NCBI GenBank assembly: GCA_033060915.1
Contig: CM065379.1
Span: forward strand, 33,116,318 to 33,180,317
Origin: Euryodendron excelsum
Lineage: Eukaryota; Streptophyta; Magnoliopsida; Ericales; Pentaphylacaceae
Direction: 5' to 3'
DNA length: 64,000 bases
Shown here one piece after another: positions 33,536-44,564 of the stretch; the first letter of the stretch is position 1, and each line of letters opens with the position of its first letter. The notes beneath the pieces were generated by a model, which was given only the letters and a program-made list of their open reading frames with translations, had not been told where the DNA came from and made no database searches. A program made the translations under genes and the position numbers.

Positions 33536-34610
33536 ATAATATGATTCTCCCTAAAAAATTTTAGCCCTTCTTTCTTTGCCATTCTCTTTCTTTTCTCTTC
33601 TCTTTCTTTTCCCTTTTCCCCATGGCCAAATCTACCTCTCTCCATTGGCCGAATGACCTGCAACTTACCCTCAAACCAGCAATACTGCTAGCCTTACCTC
33701 TCTATCTTTTTACTATCATTCTCTTGCTCTTGTTTCTTTGCTTCTTCATCTTTTCCACTATTCTTTTCTTATACCCAATAATAACAACCCATTTATATAT
33801 ACACCGATTCATACATTCATACACACCAATATATATATGAACCTATACTTGTACATCTATATGGAAACTACATAACTAAACCAACAGTCAACCTAGACTT
33901 CTAACCCAATTGCCACTCCAACCAGAAACCGTTTAGCAAACATTCATATATGCACAATGGTCACTCACACATGGAGAACTGCGATGACCAAACCAGTTAG
34001 ACAAACTGGTGGCCTTCCTCTTCTTGTACTGATAATCTATTCCCAATCTAGATCTGAAAAATTCATTCACTTAAAATCAATCTCTTTCGTCTATTATAAT
34101 TATTTATTATTATTCACTTTAACAATCCAATATCACCATGGCTAAAAAGCCATGCTCCTCGTTGCCCTTTTTCTTAAACGCTTATCATAAAACACCCAAA
34201 GACTCAATAGAATTTCAATTAAAATTTCCACACAGCACAAACGAATAAACGAATGCATGCATTACAGATTTACAAAACTAATTAGAAATAACATCAACTA
34301 CAAGTACATCAAGGAATAGCAAGTTTCTCCATCACCCTATATAAATATATTCACATGTAAGCTAACATTAAACAATAGATATAAGGCTTGTCCATCACCC
34401 TACCTGGTTAGTTAGAAAACTACCCGGAACAGTCTTACCAAAGAGCTCTCACTCTTGCCTGCCATTTCTCCTCAAAGCCAAAACCAATCTTCTCTTTTCA
34501 TCTTATGTGTGCGTAAAAATAGAAAACCATAATACGTTATTCCTTGGTAGATTCTCAATAATACTCCTAATATATTATTCCTAAATCACTCCCACAATTG
34601 TGAAATAATT
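33076..34610. other. Unassigned AT-rich DNA with a (CT)n tract
   Basis: No convincing gene. The hydrophobic ORF at 33622-33840 follows directly on pyrimidine-rich sequence and has no start context or homology that I recognise. The style (pyrimidine tracts and CT repeat on the plus strand) is compatible with a minus-strand LTR relic. Confidence 0.4.
33498..33534. repeat. (CT)n microsatellite
   Basis: 37 bases of uninterrupted TC/CT repeat, preceded by two shorter CTCTCT runs. Confidence 0.95.
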
Positions 34611-34833
34611 ACTACAAAAAGATCCAAACAAATCTTGTAATAAATTTAAACTATGAATGACGCATATAATTATAGAAATTAAGTTTGAAAATTGGGGTTT
34701 TAGACAAATAATTTGTTGCAATAAAAGAAAATTGCATCGGCGTAAGATTCCATCACAAAAAGCACAATTTGCAACGGTATTTACGCCGTCACAAAATAAA
34801 ATCACTTAGCAAAAGTCCTGTTTTCTAGTAGTG
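34611..34833 (-). mobile_element. Possible small CACTA-type element or terminus
   Basis: The minus strand starts CACTACTAGAAAAC at 34833, the classical CACTA (En/Spm) terminus. Subterminal inverted GGCGTAA/TTACGCC motifs lie at 34738-34790, as CACTA subterminal repeats often do. ACTACAAAAAG at 34611 on the plus strand could be the other end of a roughly 220-bp derivative, but its first base is missing and no 3-bp target duplication is seen. The right terminus is more secure than the left. Confidence 0.45.
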
Positions 34834-36180
34834 ACCCGTTTCTAGAACATTGCAATTGATAATACTTTAGTAAGTTTAAATTGTCACTTGAATGTATCTA
34901 TTGGAAATCAATACAATCGCTTTTTTAGAGTTCATGTATATAGAAGAATTTTGACAAAATATGCTTCAATATGTCACCTTTAATATAGCCTCCGTAATGT
35001 GTTATTTATAGGTGCTATATTACCTCTGTATAATATTGTATAGATAACTTTAATCAACAATAATCTGTAACTTTTTAAAATTTGTTTGCTCATAAATCTT
35101 AGCTAAATACACTCTTGACTTGCTTCATTGATTATGATTATCTCAAAGTGACTTGAAAAAGTTGCAGTTATTATTTACTTCACATATCGCAATGATATAA
35201 CAGTGTTATATAAGTAGTCAAACTTTTAGTGAATCAGAAAGATAACGGACTTCTTCATAAAATAGAATAAACTATCATTAGTTGCTCTTAGAAGATAATG
35301 TAATATGTGCTTGACTGTTTTCAATGTCTTTGAATTGGGGTAGAACTGTATATCTTAGTTAAAGCTATGTAGCATGCATCAAATACATTGGATAATTTAC
35401 TAATACCCATGTGATTTAGTGACATCCGATTTACATTCCCAACACTTTAGTTGTAGGGTGAAGTTATGATCCATTTAATTGGGGCTAAGAGGCAAGTGTA
35501 CCAAAAACTTAAAGAAGTAAAAAAACTCGGATAAAAAATTATTACAAGAGTAATAAAGTTTCAAAAATGAGAAATTAGTAGAGAAAAGTTGGAGAAGATG
35601 AAGGTCGCTATGGCTACTTCTTGTGAGCGACTTGGCTGCTCATTGTTCAAGATATTCTTTACATAGATTTGGTTCTTCTATAGATAGAAATGACATACAG
35701 AAAAAAGAAAGAAAGAACGAAAAATAAGTGGTCATTTAGGAGTGAAAAAGAGAATAAAGGGAAACGTTAATTTGTATTTACACTGATGTATGCGTGAAAT
35801 TTTGAAAATTAAATTTAACAACCACATATGAGAGTGGAGTTAGTTGGGTGTCTTGGTGGATACCAATGAATATCGTTCAACCACTGAAAACATAGACATA
35901 AACCATAGTGTCGTATAAAAGAGCACATCCACAAGTTCGTGAGCTCGACTCTTAAGACGAGTGGATTCGATTAATGTTGGGTTACAAGTTGTTATGTTGT
36001 GTTTTGTTCTTACTGAGGTGCGATATAATATCATTGGTTCGATTAGATTCCACACTTTTTTTTTCGAGTTGGGTTTCCAAATAAAAAATCTTATGTCATG
36101 TATGATTTATTATGCTTGACGTGCAATTGATGTTCATGCATATACGTGATATAGCAAAATGGTTAAAATTAGTAAAAAGC
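34834..36180. other. Unassigned AT-rich intergenic DNA
   Basis: No supported gene, RNA gene or repeat array. The ORF at 35840-36055 (minus) has no recognisable features. Confidence 0.5.
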
Positions 36181-39139
36181 TATCGCGCCCCTATTTTTTG
36201 CACTCGAGGAATCACATGTGAAAAAAACATAGTATTCTCTCGTTAGAACTCATTCTCCTAGAAGGACAAGTGCAACTACGTTTGAACTAGAAATTGACTT
36301 GAATAAAGGCTTTTGAAAAAAGTTTGGAGTTACCACGTAACTTTGTCAAGATGAGTTAGGTCACTTAAAACTAAGTGTAATCCAAAGATTAAACTTAGGG
36401 TTTTGAAAAAGGTTTTGGAAAACTTCCTCGAGAGAGGGTTTTTGGAGAAAACAGGTTGTTTGGCAACTTTTAAAAAGATTTAAGCCCTTTTTGAAAAATG
36501 ACTCTGGTTTTGGTCTCTCGAAAACAGTAATTCTAAGTTCGGAGGTTGGTTACATATAGGAAAGATATACTAGGCTATCACCCTATCCTGCTCTTACGGT
36601 ACCCACATATCTTTTTACCCTGGGTTCACTCATTTAGAATATTTGATTATTCAATATCCAATTATATCCACTTTGAAAAGAGGTTTAATATGATACATGA
36701 CAAGCAATTGTAAGAAAAAGATTTGATTTTGAAGACAGATTTAAAGGGAGGATTCGAAGTTTGAAAGAGGTTATAGGAATTGGAAACTTAAAAAAGATTA
36801 TGGAATTAGAAACTTGAAAAAGGTTGTGATGAGGGTTGCCTATATATCTCTTTGTTGGGAATCAGTTCAGCCGTAGTTTGGACAGTCCAACTGAAAATAG
36901 ACACTTTGAGGTCTTTGGAAAGTTTGATTTGAAAAGATTTAATTTGAATCTTGATTGGAAGATTTAAAATTGAATTTTGATTTGAAATCGAACTTGAAGT
37001 TGACTTTGTAATAAAACTTGAACTTGGAATTGAATTTTTGAAATAGACTTTTGACTTGTTTTGAAATGTTTGAATTGAATTTTGAAATCATTTTAATTTC
37101 AATTGGAGCATGAAAATCATCTTGATTTACATTTAGAAAAGGGGTGAAGCTTCCTAACTTAAGGTTAGGATTGAACTAGGGCTTAGACATCTTAAGGCTT
37201 GGGTAACCTAGGGTTAAAGAAGGCAATTGAAATAGAAATGTTTGACTTTAGAAAGCTGGATTTTAAAAAAGTTTTGAATTATGAAGGTTCCAAATTAGGA
37301 AAGTTCCAAACTAGGAAAGTTTTGAATTAGAAAAGTTCTATTTTAGGAAAGTTTCCTATTTAAGAAAGAGTTGGTTTTTGGAAAGATTTGAATTTAGAAA
37401 GTTTTGAATTTAGAAAGATTTGAACTTAGGAAGATTGAAATTTGAAAAGATTTGGAAGTTTGAAATTTAGAAAGATTTGAAATTAGGAAAGATTTTATTT
37501 CTATTTCCTAAAATAGAAGATTGGATTTTGTTTCCTAAAATAAAGGATTTGATTTGGTTTCCCATTTGGAAAAGATTTTATTTGAATTAAAGTTGGAAAG
37601 CTTTAGTTTTAGAAGTCTTGAATTTGGAAATCTATGATTTTATGTAGGAATTAGAGTTTTCTACTCATGGATTCTAGGGCTTGACTTGAACTTTAAGACA
37701 AAGAGTTTTTGAAAAGTAGGAGTAACTACCATGCAATTTTTAGCCTGGCTCCACTAGGAGTGACTCCGAAAAGTCCAAGAATGATCTGGAAGGCCGGGGA
37801 TGCACGGGAACCTCTAAAAGAATGTCCTAGAGGTAAATGGCTCGTGAACCAGTGCCAGAATAGTTGAAAAGGTTGACCAGCCTACTAAGGGCAAAATGGT
37901 CAATTGGATCAAGAAAACACCGAAATAGACTCGGAGTGACTTGTGAGAAGGCTTGAAGGTTAGAAACACTATCAAGAGTGTTCTAAAGAATTGCTGGCTT
38001 AATACTCAGAGCCGATATGATTGAAAAAGGCAACCAGCCCACCAAGGACAAAGCGGTCATTTTATACCAAGCTTTACCAGAATAAAGTCGGAATGATTCA
38101 AACAAGCATTGGAAGGTTAGGAATATTATTAGAAGCATCCTCAGAAGGTTACCGGTTTGATGCCCAAAGCCGGTGTGTTTCCCAGAGGTGACTAGATGCT
38201 TAGGGGCAAAATAGTCATTTTGATCGGATGCCTTCGGAATTAATCCGGAAGTGACTAGAAGGCACTAGAGCATGCTAGATTATCTTTAGAACAATCTTGG
38301 AAGGGTGGACTTACCACTCTGAAGACTTAGGTACTTTCTCGAGAAGCATGCCGGAAGGGTCCAAGGGGCAGTTTGGTCATTTTTCATCAGAGTGGGCTAA
38401 TAGGCACTAGTGTTGACCTGAGTTTTGAGTGTTTCTGTCACTTTAACGGTGTGTGATGAGTTGGTTTCCAAATGTATCCCGTCCTTTGGTAAATATGTCA
38501 CGGCCAAAAGGTGTGTTAGGTCCTATGACATAGGGTTTTATTGGTAATTCTCAATGTCAACGTATTTGCGAGTGTTTTTGCCACTATAACGGTTGCGATG
38601 TTTATGAGTGTTTTCGTCACTCTGACAACGTGTGTTCATTCCTGAGACTGCCTGATTTCGAAAAGCTGCTAGATGATCTTATCGTCTCAAGGCCTTAGTT
38701 ACTTTCCCGATCGACATCCCAGATAGCAGACATTCTACACTAGTGGGCTAGTAGATGCCAGAAGTGAATCACTCTACCATCTTAGAGACTTGTGTTCCGT
38801 CCTGATAGACAAATTTGAAGGGACTTATCATTCCGAGGGGTTTTGTGCTTTCTCGATAAACGTGTCGTATTGGATGAACTTACCGTCTGAGAGATCAATT
38901 TGCGGTTGAAATAGGGACTTACCATCTTTAAGAGGACATGCCAGCTAGAATTGGACCAAATGATACTCTAAAAGTGTTTTGGTCATATTACTTCTATTGG
39001 GCCTAGTAGGCCCGCGAAACAATTGATTGACTAGATTGAATCTAGAAAGCTGGCCTGGGCTTGAATGTTTCTGTATCAGTTTGAATGTGTGTCTAGTCGG
39101 ACCAAAAATTCTTGAACGGACAAAAATAGAGTGCTTACA
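36181..39139. mobile_element. Copy B: internally deleted relative of copy A
   Basis: Starts TATCGCGCCCC then TATTTTTTGCACTCGAGG (copy A: TGTCGCACCC then AATTTTTTGCACTCGAGG) and ends AGAGTGCTTACA. It follows A in order: the same left 500 bp, the GGAAAG-rich tract, then CCACTAGGAGTGACTCCGAA. The join near 37725 skips what corresponds to about 5700-7100 in A, including the TATA-like box. That explains its 2.96 kb length against 5.2 kb. No target duplication is obvious (AAAGC versus GAAAC). Confidence 0.7.
37887..38390 (+). repeat. Array of ~158-bp repeats in copy B
   Basis: Cores AAGGGCAAAATGGTC (37887), AAGGACAAAGCGGTC (38044), AGGGGCAAAATAGTC (38202) and AAGGGGCAGTTTGGTC (38363) are spaced 157-161 bp. 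The same array is seen in A and C. Confidence 0.65.
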
Positions 39140-40556
39140 GAAACCTATTTATCCCATCTAGTTCTTGTAAATCCACATGTATAGAATTTTTTTATTGAGA
39201 TCTTGAGTTCAACTCCCTTAAGATAGATAATGTCGTTGCTGTAGTGATTATTGAGGTTGCTGTAAACTTATATATTATTCGACTTTCTAAGAAAGATATA
39301 TGTTCTTCTCAGTATATAAGTGAACCAGCTCCCATTGATCGACAAAAAATGGGTACGCTTCATTTTTAACAAAATGAAATGAAAAGACTCTTTAACTAGT
39401 GAATCTTTCTCACTCATCGTCATAGATCAATACCCTCTTCACTTTTTTACCAGGTACAAACAGCAGAGCAAAAGGTTGATATAAGGTTAAATTGGTCACT
39501 CACTCCTACATAATGCTCACATGTTTAGCGGAAAAGGGAGCTGATTCGAGCAACTAGCTTCCAAATTGGAACGGAGTCAAAACAGTCACGAAATTTTAAA
39601 GAAACAGAGCTATTTTAAAAACTCTAAAATAATATAAAGAAACTTATCCGAAATTCTTAAAAATATTATAAAAAATCTTAGAAATACGGTTTTCATTATC
39701 TCTAATTATTTTTCATACACTCAAATCTTATTTTTAATATTAATATATATTTGTTCTAATAAATTTCTATAAACATTATGCAACATTTGTATTTTTAACA
39801 TAGTATATGTGAGTATTTTAATACTTCATATTGCTAATTTTAAGATTTTTAATTATTTTTTTATGAGTATACTACTTAATTTATATTATTTACAATTTCT
39901 AATTTTTCATAACAGTTTTATAGGTTATGTTTCACGTTTCTATTTCGCTATCGGTTCACAGTTCTTTTTGTTGTATTAAGTGTTGTTCACACAGTGAGGT
40001 GCTTCTTGTTACTATGACGAGGAACCCTGTGCAGTCATTGCATCAATGAATTTTGTGGCGTTCTTTTAATGAGTAAGCATACTTTTTTTGGAGCGATTTG
40101 GAAATTGCTCAATTCAAGTCATTTTGGCCTGCTAACTAACGGAGAAAAGTCACTCTTTCTCTACATTTCACAACACGTTAGGCCTCCTATTACGTGGTCG
40201 AAACACAGCTATCAAACTTACTTCAAACTTACTTCAAGATTCACTTAACAAGGAGATCCACTTGATTTACGAGAGATTGAGCAAGGATAACTCGTCTCTC
40301 TCAAAGCATTGAGTAATTTTTCATTTGCGAGGCTAAAGAGGGTTTATGTCTTTAAACTCCGTGTGTGGTGCACTATCCAATAATAAATAATAATAAAATA
40401 ACATTAACTAATTCATGGTCTTTTGAACTACTTTATGGCTCAGTTTTTCAATTCATCGATTTGTTTCTTTTTTTCATCTCATTTTCTACTTAAGCCTTCA
40501 CTTGGATTGAGGGGTTCAGAGAAAAAATAAAGGATTTAAAAATGAGAAGTTTGTTA
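39140..40556. other. AT-rich DNA with a dispersed repeat
   Basis: No gene. 39739-39960 is similar in the same orientation to 47490-47715: shared TTGTTCTAATAAATT, ATATTTTAATACTT-like and TTTTTAATTATTTTTTTAT-like blocks, then a CACGTTT(A/C) segment leading to TATCG. This marks a diverged repeat family of unknown type. Confidence 0.45.
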
Positions 40557-40665
40557 TATCTTAACTGGATAATTTTTAAGAAGGGAAAGAGAAATTAATA
40601 GAGGGGTGAGAGAGCTCATTTTTTAAACATTCCCCCCCTTTGAATCCCTAACCATGAGAGAGGTA
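40557..40665. repeat. Left member of a duplication flanking copy C
   Basis: ATCTTAACTGGATAATTTTT to about 40665 resembles 44088-44190 (ATCGTGATTAGATAATTTTT onwards): both then carry an AGGGGTGA(G/A)AGAGCTCATTTTT block. The right member begins at the first base after copy C. Confidence 0.6.
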
Positions 40666-40929
40666 GGGACACCTTAGGTTTGTGACCCTTTGAAAACATT
40701 TTTGGAAAGGCCTTGAAGAGAGAATGTAAGATCATTTGAAGAGTTTATGGAGTTGGGTTGAAGTCATGGGGTAGGAGGTTTTGGAGAAATAAGTTATGAG
40801 GATGATTTGAAAATTTGAATGATCATTTGAAAAAGAGTTCAAGAGTTGGAACCTTGAAGTGTATTACCCTTGGTTAGGTTAGCCTAGGGTTAGGGGGAAA
40901 CCTAAGGTTAAAAAGACTAAGGGTTAACT

Positions 40930-41079
40930 AACTAGGGTTAAGTTAACCTAGGGTTAGGTAACTAGGGTCAATTTAACCTCGGGTCAAGTAACTAGGGTCA
41001 AGTTAACCTAAGGTTAGGTAACTAGGGTCAAGTTAACCTAGGGTTAGCTAACTAGGGTCAAGTTAACCTAAGGTTAGGT
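40930..41079 (+). repeat. 30-bp minisatellite, five units, in copy C
   Basis: Five head-to-tail units at 40930, 40960, 40990, 41020 and 41050, each AACTAGGGTCAAGTTAACCT followed by (A/G)GGTTAGGT-like sequence, with few differences. Diverged relatives extend left to about 40870. Confidence 0.9.
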
Positions 41080-42309
41080 TGGAGAATGGTCTTGAAAGTT
41101 GTTTTGATGCACTCTTGGAAAGAGTTTTGAAAACACAACATGATATGCAATGGACTTTGGTTGGTAATCTTTATGAAGATCATTTCCATGGAAATTTTGA
41201 CTCTAGTCAAGAGTAGGGTTTGTATGGTTGGTGATTGGAAACCATTCCAAGGAAGGTTTCCTCATGGCCATTATAACCACCATCTTGACAAGAATACAAG
41301 GGTTCAAAAATCAACATAATGATGGTAATTTTTAGAGCATCATTTTTATGCAAAGATGGAGAGAATGCATTTTTGAAATCATCTTTGGGGAAGGATTTTG
41401 AAAACCATTTTTCAAGAGAACTATTCCATCAAGAGAGGGTTCATATGGCCAATAAAAAGGGAGACCACTCAAGAGGGGGTTCCATAGGGCCATTCCAACC
41501 ACTAACTTAGAGAGAATGGAAACATTGAAAATTAGAGGGTTTGAAAGCAACTTTTATGCAATGGTGTAAAAGAATGAATTAGGGGGTTGTGAGGGATTTT
41601 CTAAGGCATGACTCTTAAGGTCTCACCCTAAACTTCAAAGAGCCAACTCTTGGAACAATTTTTGAAGGACATGTAGAACTTGGAAATGTCATAAAATTAA
41701 GAGCAATGCAAGCATTGTGGAATATGGCAATAAACATAAAATGAAACCAAGCATGCAAGACATGATCAAAATAATAATATGTAAAGGGTCGTAATTCAGA
41801 TACAAGACTTTTAGGCTTCACCATACAAACAAGGGGCTCTTAGGCCATACCATCTTAAAGTAGGCTAGTGAGAGGTCCTCCTACACGGTGGCTCTCACTT
41901 GCTTTCCTCTATGCATGATCTAGGAGCCCTCTTAGCTCAAGCATGCAAGAAAGGGGGGGTTGAAGATGGGGATTAAAATAGAGAATAGCCTAAGTAGGCT
42001 AGGAGAGAGAAGAGAAGAGTGGGGGAGAGCACAAATATAAAAGGGATACCACCTTTTGCCTTCAACACTCTTGTAATCTTCAATGGATGTCTTGATTGGA
42101 GCTTGAGTGATTTCCAGAAGGCTTGAGAGGCTTGAGTGGAGTGTATAAGTGTGTATGAGGCTTTGTGTATGGAGTGTATAAGCTTATGAGAGATAAAATC
42201 TAACCTAAGTGTTGGAGGAGAGGAATATATGTAGAGATTCGAGTTTCTGGAGTGATTTCAGCAGAGTCTCGTATCAATTTCAGACCTGAAATATGCAAGG
42301 GGGGAGGCC

Positions 42310-42319
42310 TTTATTTATA
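42310..42319 (+). promoter_or_regulatory. TATA-like box of copy C
   Basis: TTTATTTATA followed by GGCAAT, equivalent to the box at 6915 in copy A. Confidence 0.5.
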
Positions 42320-42654
42320 GGCAATCTGGAACAGACCATGCACATGCGCAGGTACTGTTTCATTGCCAAAATAACACGTGGCACCCTATGTACTGGTTAA
42401 ATCTCGACCGTTGATCGAAAGTTGATCGATTTGAACAAAATTTGAGCGCATGTAGCATACGCTCTATCACCGGGAAGATTTGCCCAAACTTTGCCTCGAT
42501 AATTGGGCTAACCGGGAAGGTTCCAGGGGAATCGGTCACACTCGGGCTGTTCTCCTAGTGCATCTGATGAACTTTCATGTTTTCGAAGAGTTTGAATTAT
42601 GTTCAGAAGCGTGGGATATCGTCTTGGGAAGCGTGCCAAAAAGGACACTTTTGT

Positions 42655-43092
42655 GGAGCGTCTGTGATACGCTTCGTGTGTGTTCGAAAGTGGCTGTTTC
42701 CATTTGATGTGATCGAGGCCTTCAAGAAGCGATCTATTTTATCAGACCGTTCTGATGGAAAGTGCTCTGGAAATACTTTCTAGAATTCTCAAATTTACGC
42801 ATTTCTCAAGTCGTTTGATGGTGCGTTTTGATTAGGGAATCGAAAAAAAAGTCAACCTTGGCAGAGCGTCTGTGAGACGCTCCATGGGTTGCGGAAAGTC
42901 ATGGTTTGCACACTGTACAACTGAGGGCTTTGGGAAGTGATCTATTTGATCGAACCATATCGATGGGAAGATCTATGGATGAGCTTTCGAGAATTCTTTG
43001 ATTTACGCATTTCTTAAATCGGTTGACGGTGCATTATAATCAGGGAATCGGGGGAAAAGACAATTTAGGCGGAGCGTCTGCGAGACGCTCCA
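42655..43092 (+). repeat. 208-bp tandem repeat with a GC-rich hairpin, copy C
   Basis: GAGCGTCT-type palindromes occur at 42656, 42864 and 43072, exactly 208 bp apart. The last is perfect: GGAGCGTCT, GCG loop, AGACGCTCC (9-bp stem). The intervening sequence is repeated too: both units have GATCTATTT(T/G)AT, a GATGG block, a TTTACGCATTTCT block and GGGAATCG. Confidence 0.8.
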
Positions 43093-43220
43093 GGGAACTT
43101 TTATCGTGTCATGTGAGCTTAGTGTGGTAGGGTGTTCCTTGGGTTAAACAAAGGCGTGTGGTGAAACCCTTTGCTCAAAATCCTAAGGCTGGTGCTGTTT
43201 CGGGGCGTTTTTGGGCTTCC

Positions 43221-43560
43221 AAGGACAAAACAGTCATTTTGACCGGAGTTGGTTGGAAATGGTCAAGAATTGTCCGGTATATTGTATTAGGCGTGTAGGG
43301 TTGTTCAAGGATGGTTTTAAGAGAGTCTGTCATCGTTCAACGGGGGTTCATGTCGTGCTGAGTTGTTCAGGGGCAAAATGGTCATTTTGATCAGAGTGAG
43401 CCGGAATATGACCGGATTTGGACCGAATGGCGTGCAGGGGATGCCCGATGGTTTGACAACATTATAGAAGGATGGACTTATCGTTTTGAGGGATTTTAAA
43501 CTTTCCCAAAATGTGCCTAGAGGCCCAAGGGGCAAATTTAGTCATTTTTCACCGAGTCGG
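43221..43560 (+). repeat. ~150-158-bp repeats in copy C
   Basis: Cores AAGGACAAAACAGTC (43221), AGGGGCAAAATGGTC (43369) and AAGGGGCAAATTTAGTC (43527), spaced 148 and 158 bp. Homologous to the arrays in A and B. Confidence 0.65.
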
Positions 43561-43588
43561 GCTAGCAGGCGCCGATGTTGACCTAGGT

Positions 43589-43932
43589 GTTGGTTCCCGA
43601 GACTGCCCGGTCTCGAAAAACTACCTGTGCGGTGTTGGTCTCTAAGAACGCCTGATCTTAGAGAGCTACCTGTAGGATGGTGTTGGTTCCTGAGAACGCC
43701 TAGTCCTAGAAAGCTACCTGGAAGGGTGGTGTTGGTTTCTGAGAATGCCTGGTCCCGAAAAACTACCGAATACGGACATTCTACATTGGCAGGCTAGCAG
43801 GCGCCAGAAGTGAACCATTTGGAATCTTTGATGAGGTGTTGGTCCTCGAGATCGCCCGATCCCGGAAAGCTACTTGGATGACGTTGGTTTTCGGGACCGC
43901 CTGGTCCCGAAAACTGCCTGGAATAATGGTGC
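43589..43932 (+). repeat. ~46-bp repeat with fold-back motif, copy C
   Basis: Units begin GTTGGTTCC or similar and have the form TCCCGAGACTGCCCGGTCTCG, AAAACTACCTG. The CGAGAC and GTCTCG arms are complementary. Four units are adjacent at 43589-43790 and two more lie at 43840-43932. Copy A has a single unit near 7950. Confidence 0.7.
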
Positions 43933-44087
43933 TTAAGGCTTCAGTGGATCCTTGTGGGCCCGATAAGCGACCAGCTGGTTGGATTAGAGATTGAGAGGCT
44001 CATCTTGAGCCTACATGTGTTGTGATGTTGGGAACCGAATCCGGTCGGGCTGGAGATTGCCAAGCGGGCAAAAATGGAGTGCTTACA

Positions 44088-44402
44088 ATCGTGATTAGAT
44101 AATTTTTAAAGAGGGGAGGGAAAGTGAATGGAGGGGTGAAAGAGCTCATTTTTAAGCATTTTTCTTTCCCTCCAAAATTGAGAGGAATCAGAGAGAAAGT
44201 GAAGTACTTGCAATTATTTTATTTGAAATACCAATTATACCTATCAATTTATGATAAAAAAATATTAGAATTTTATACACAAGATATATATAATAGTAAA
44301 ATTATATTATATCTTTTCCTTCCCTTTATTAATTTTTGTTAAACCAAATAAGAGGAAAGAAATGTCTCCCTCTCTTCCATCTTATTTATCTAAACTAAAT
44401 AT
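44088..44402. other. Right flank of copy C, AT-rich
   Basis: Contains the right member of the flank duplication (44088-44190). The ORF 44124-44342 has no recognisable feature. Confidence 0.4.
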
Positions 44403-44564
44403 GAGTACTTCTCTTCCCTTTCCTTCTCCTTTTTTCCATTTTCTTCCTAACTAACACTTCACTTCACCTCCCCTCCCTTCTCTGAGTACTTCTCTTTCCT
44501 TTCATTCTCCTTTGTTCCCTTTTCTTCCTAACTAACACTTCCCTTCACCTCATCTCCCCTCCAC
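44403..44564. repeat. 81-bp tandem duplication, pyrimidine-rich
   Basis: Units 44403-44483 and 44484-44564 both run from GAGTACTTCTCTT through TTCTTCCTAACTAACACTTC to a CTCCCCTCC-like end. It is followed by CACCCAAACAAACC, a phrase common at the ends of plant MITEs, but no partner end was found. Confidence 0.8.

Larger units (their letters stand above)
40668..44087. mobile_element. Copy C: diverged relative of copy A lacking its left end
   Basis: The right end (GGGCAAAAATGGAGTGCTTACA-like, ending 44087) matches A and B. The blocks at 41790-42030 and 43221-43560 match A's promoter zone and repeat array. The left part is different: it has a 30-bp minisatellite (40930-41079) and no TGTCGC start, so the left boundary is approximate. 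It has its own TATA-like box (42310) and hairpin-bearing tandem repeats (42655-43092 and 43589-43932). No protein-coding capacity; ORFs at 41319-41824, 42480-42783 and 43317-43535 are not credible. Confidence 0.6.

Noticed and set aside
33622..33840. 72-aa hydrophobic ORF, possible membrane protein
   Set aside because: Arises from pyrimidine-rich DNA beside a CT microsatellite; hydrophobicity follows from T-rich codons.
35830..36050. tRNA-like A/B-box words (possible SINE), with a weak partner near 39190
   Set aside because: The boxes are too far apart and the similarity on the far side of copy B is short; no SINE tail or target duplication.
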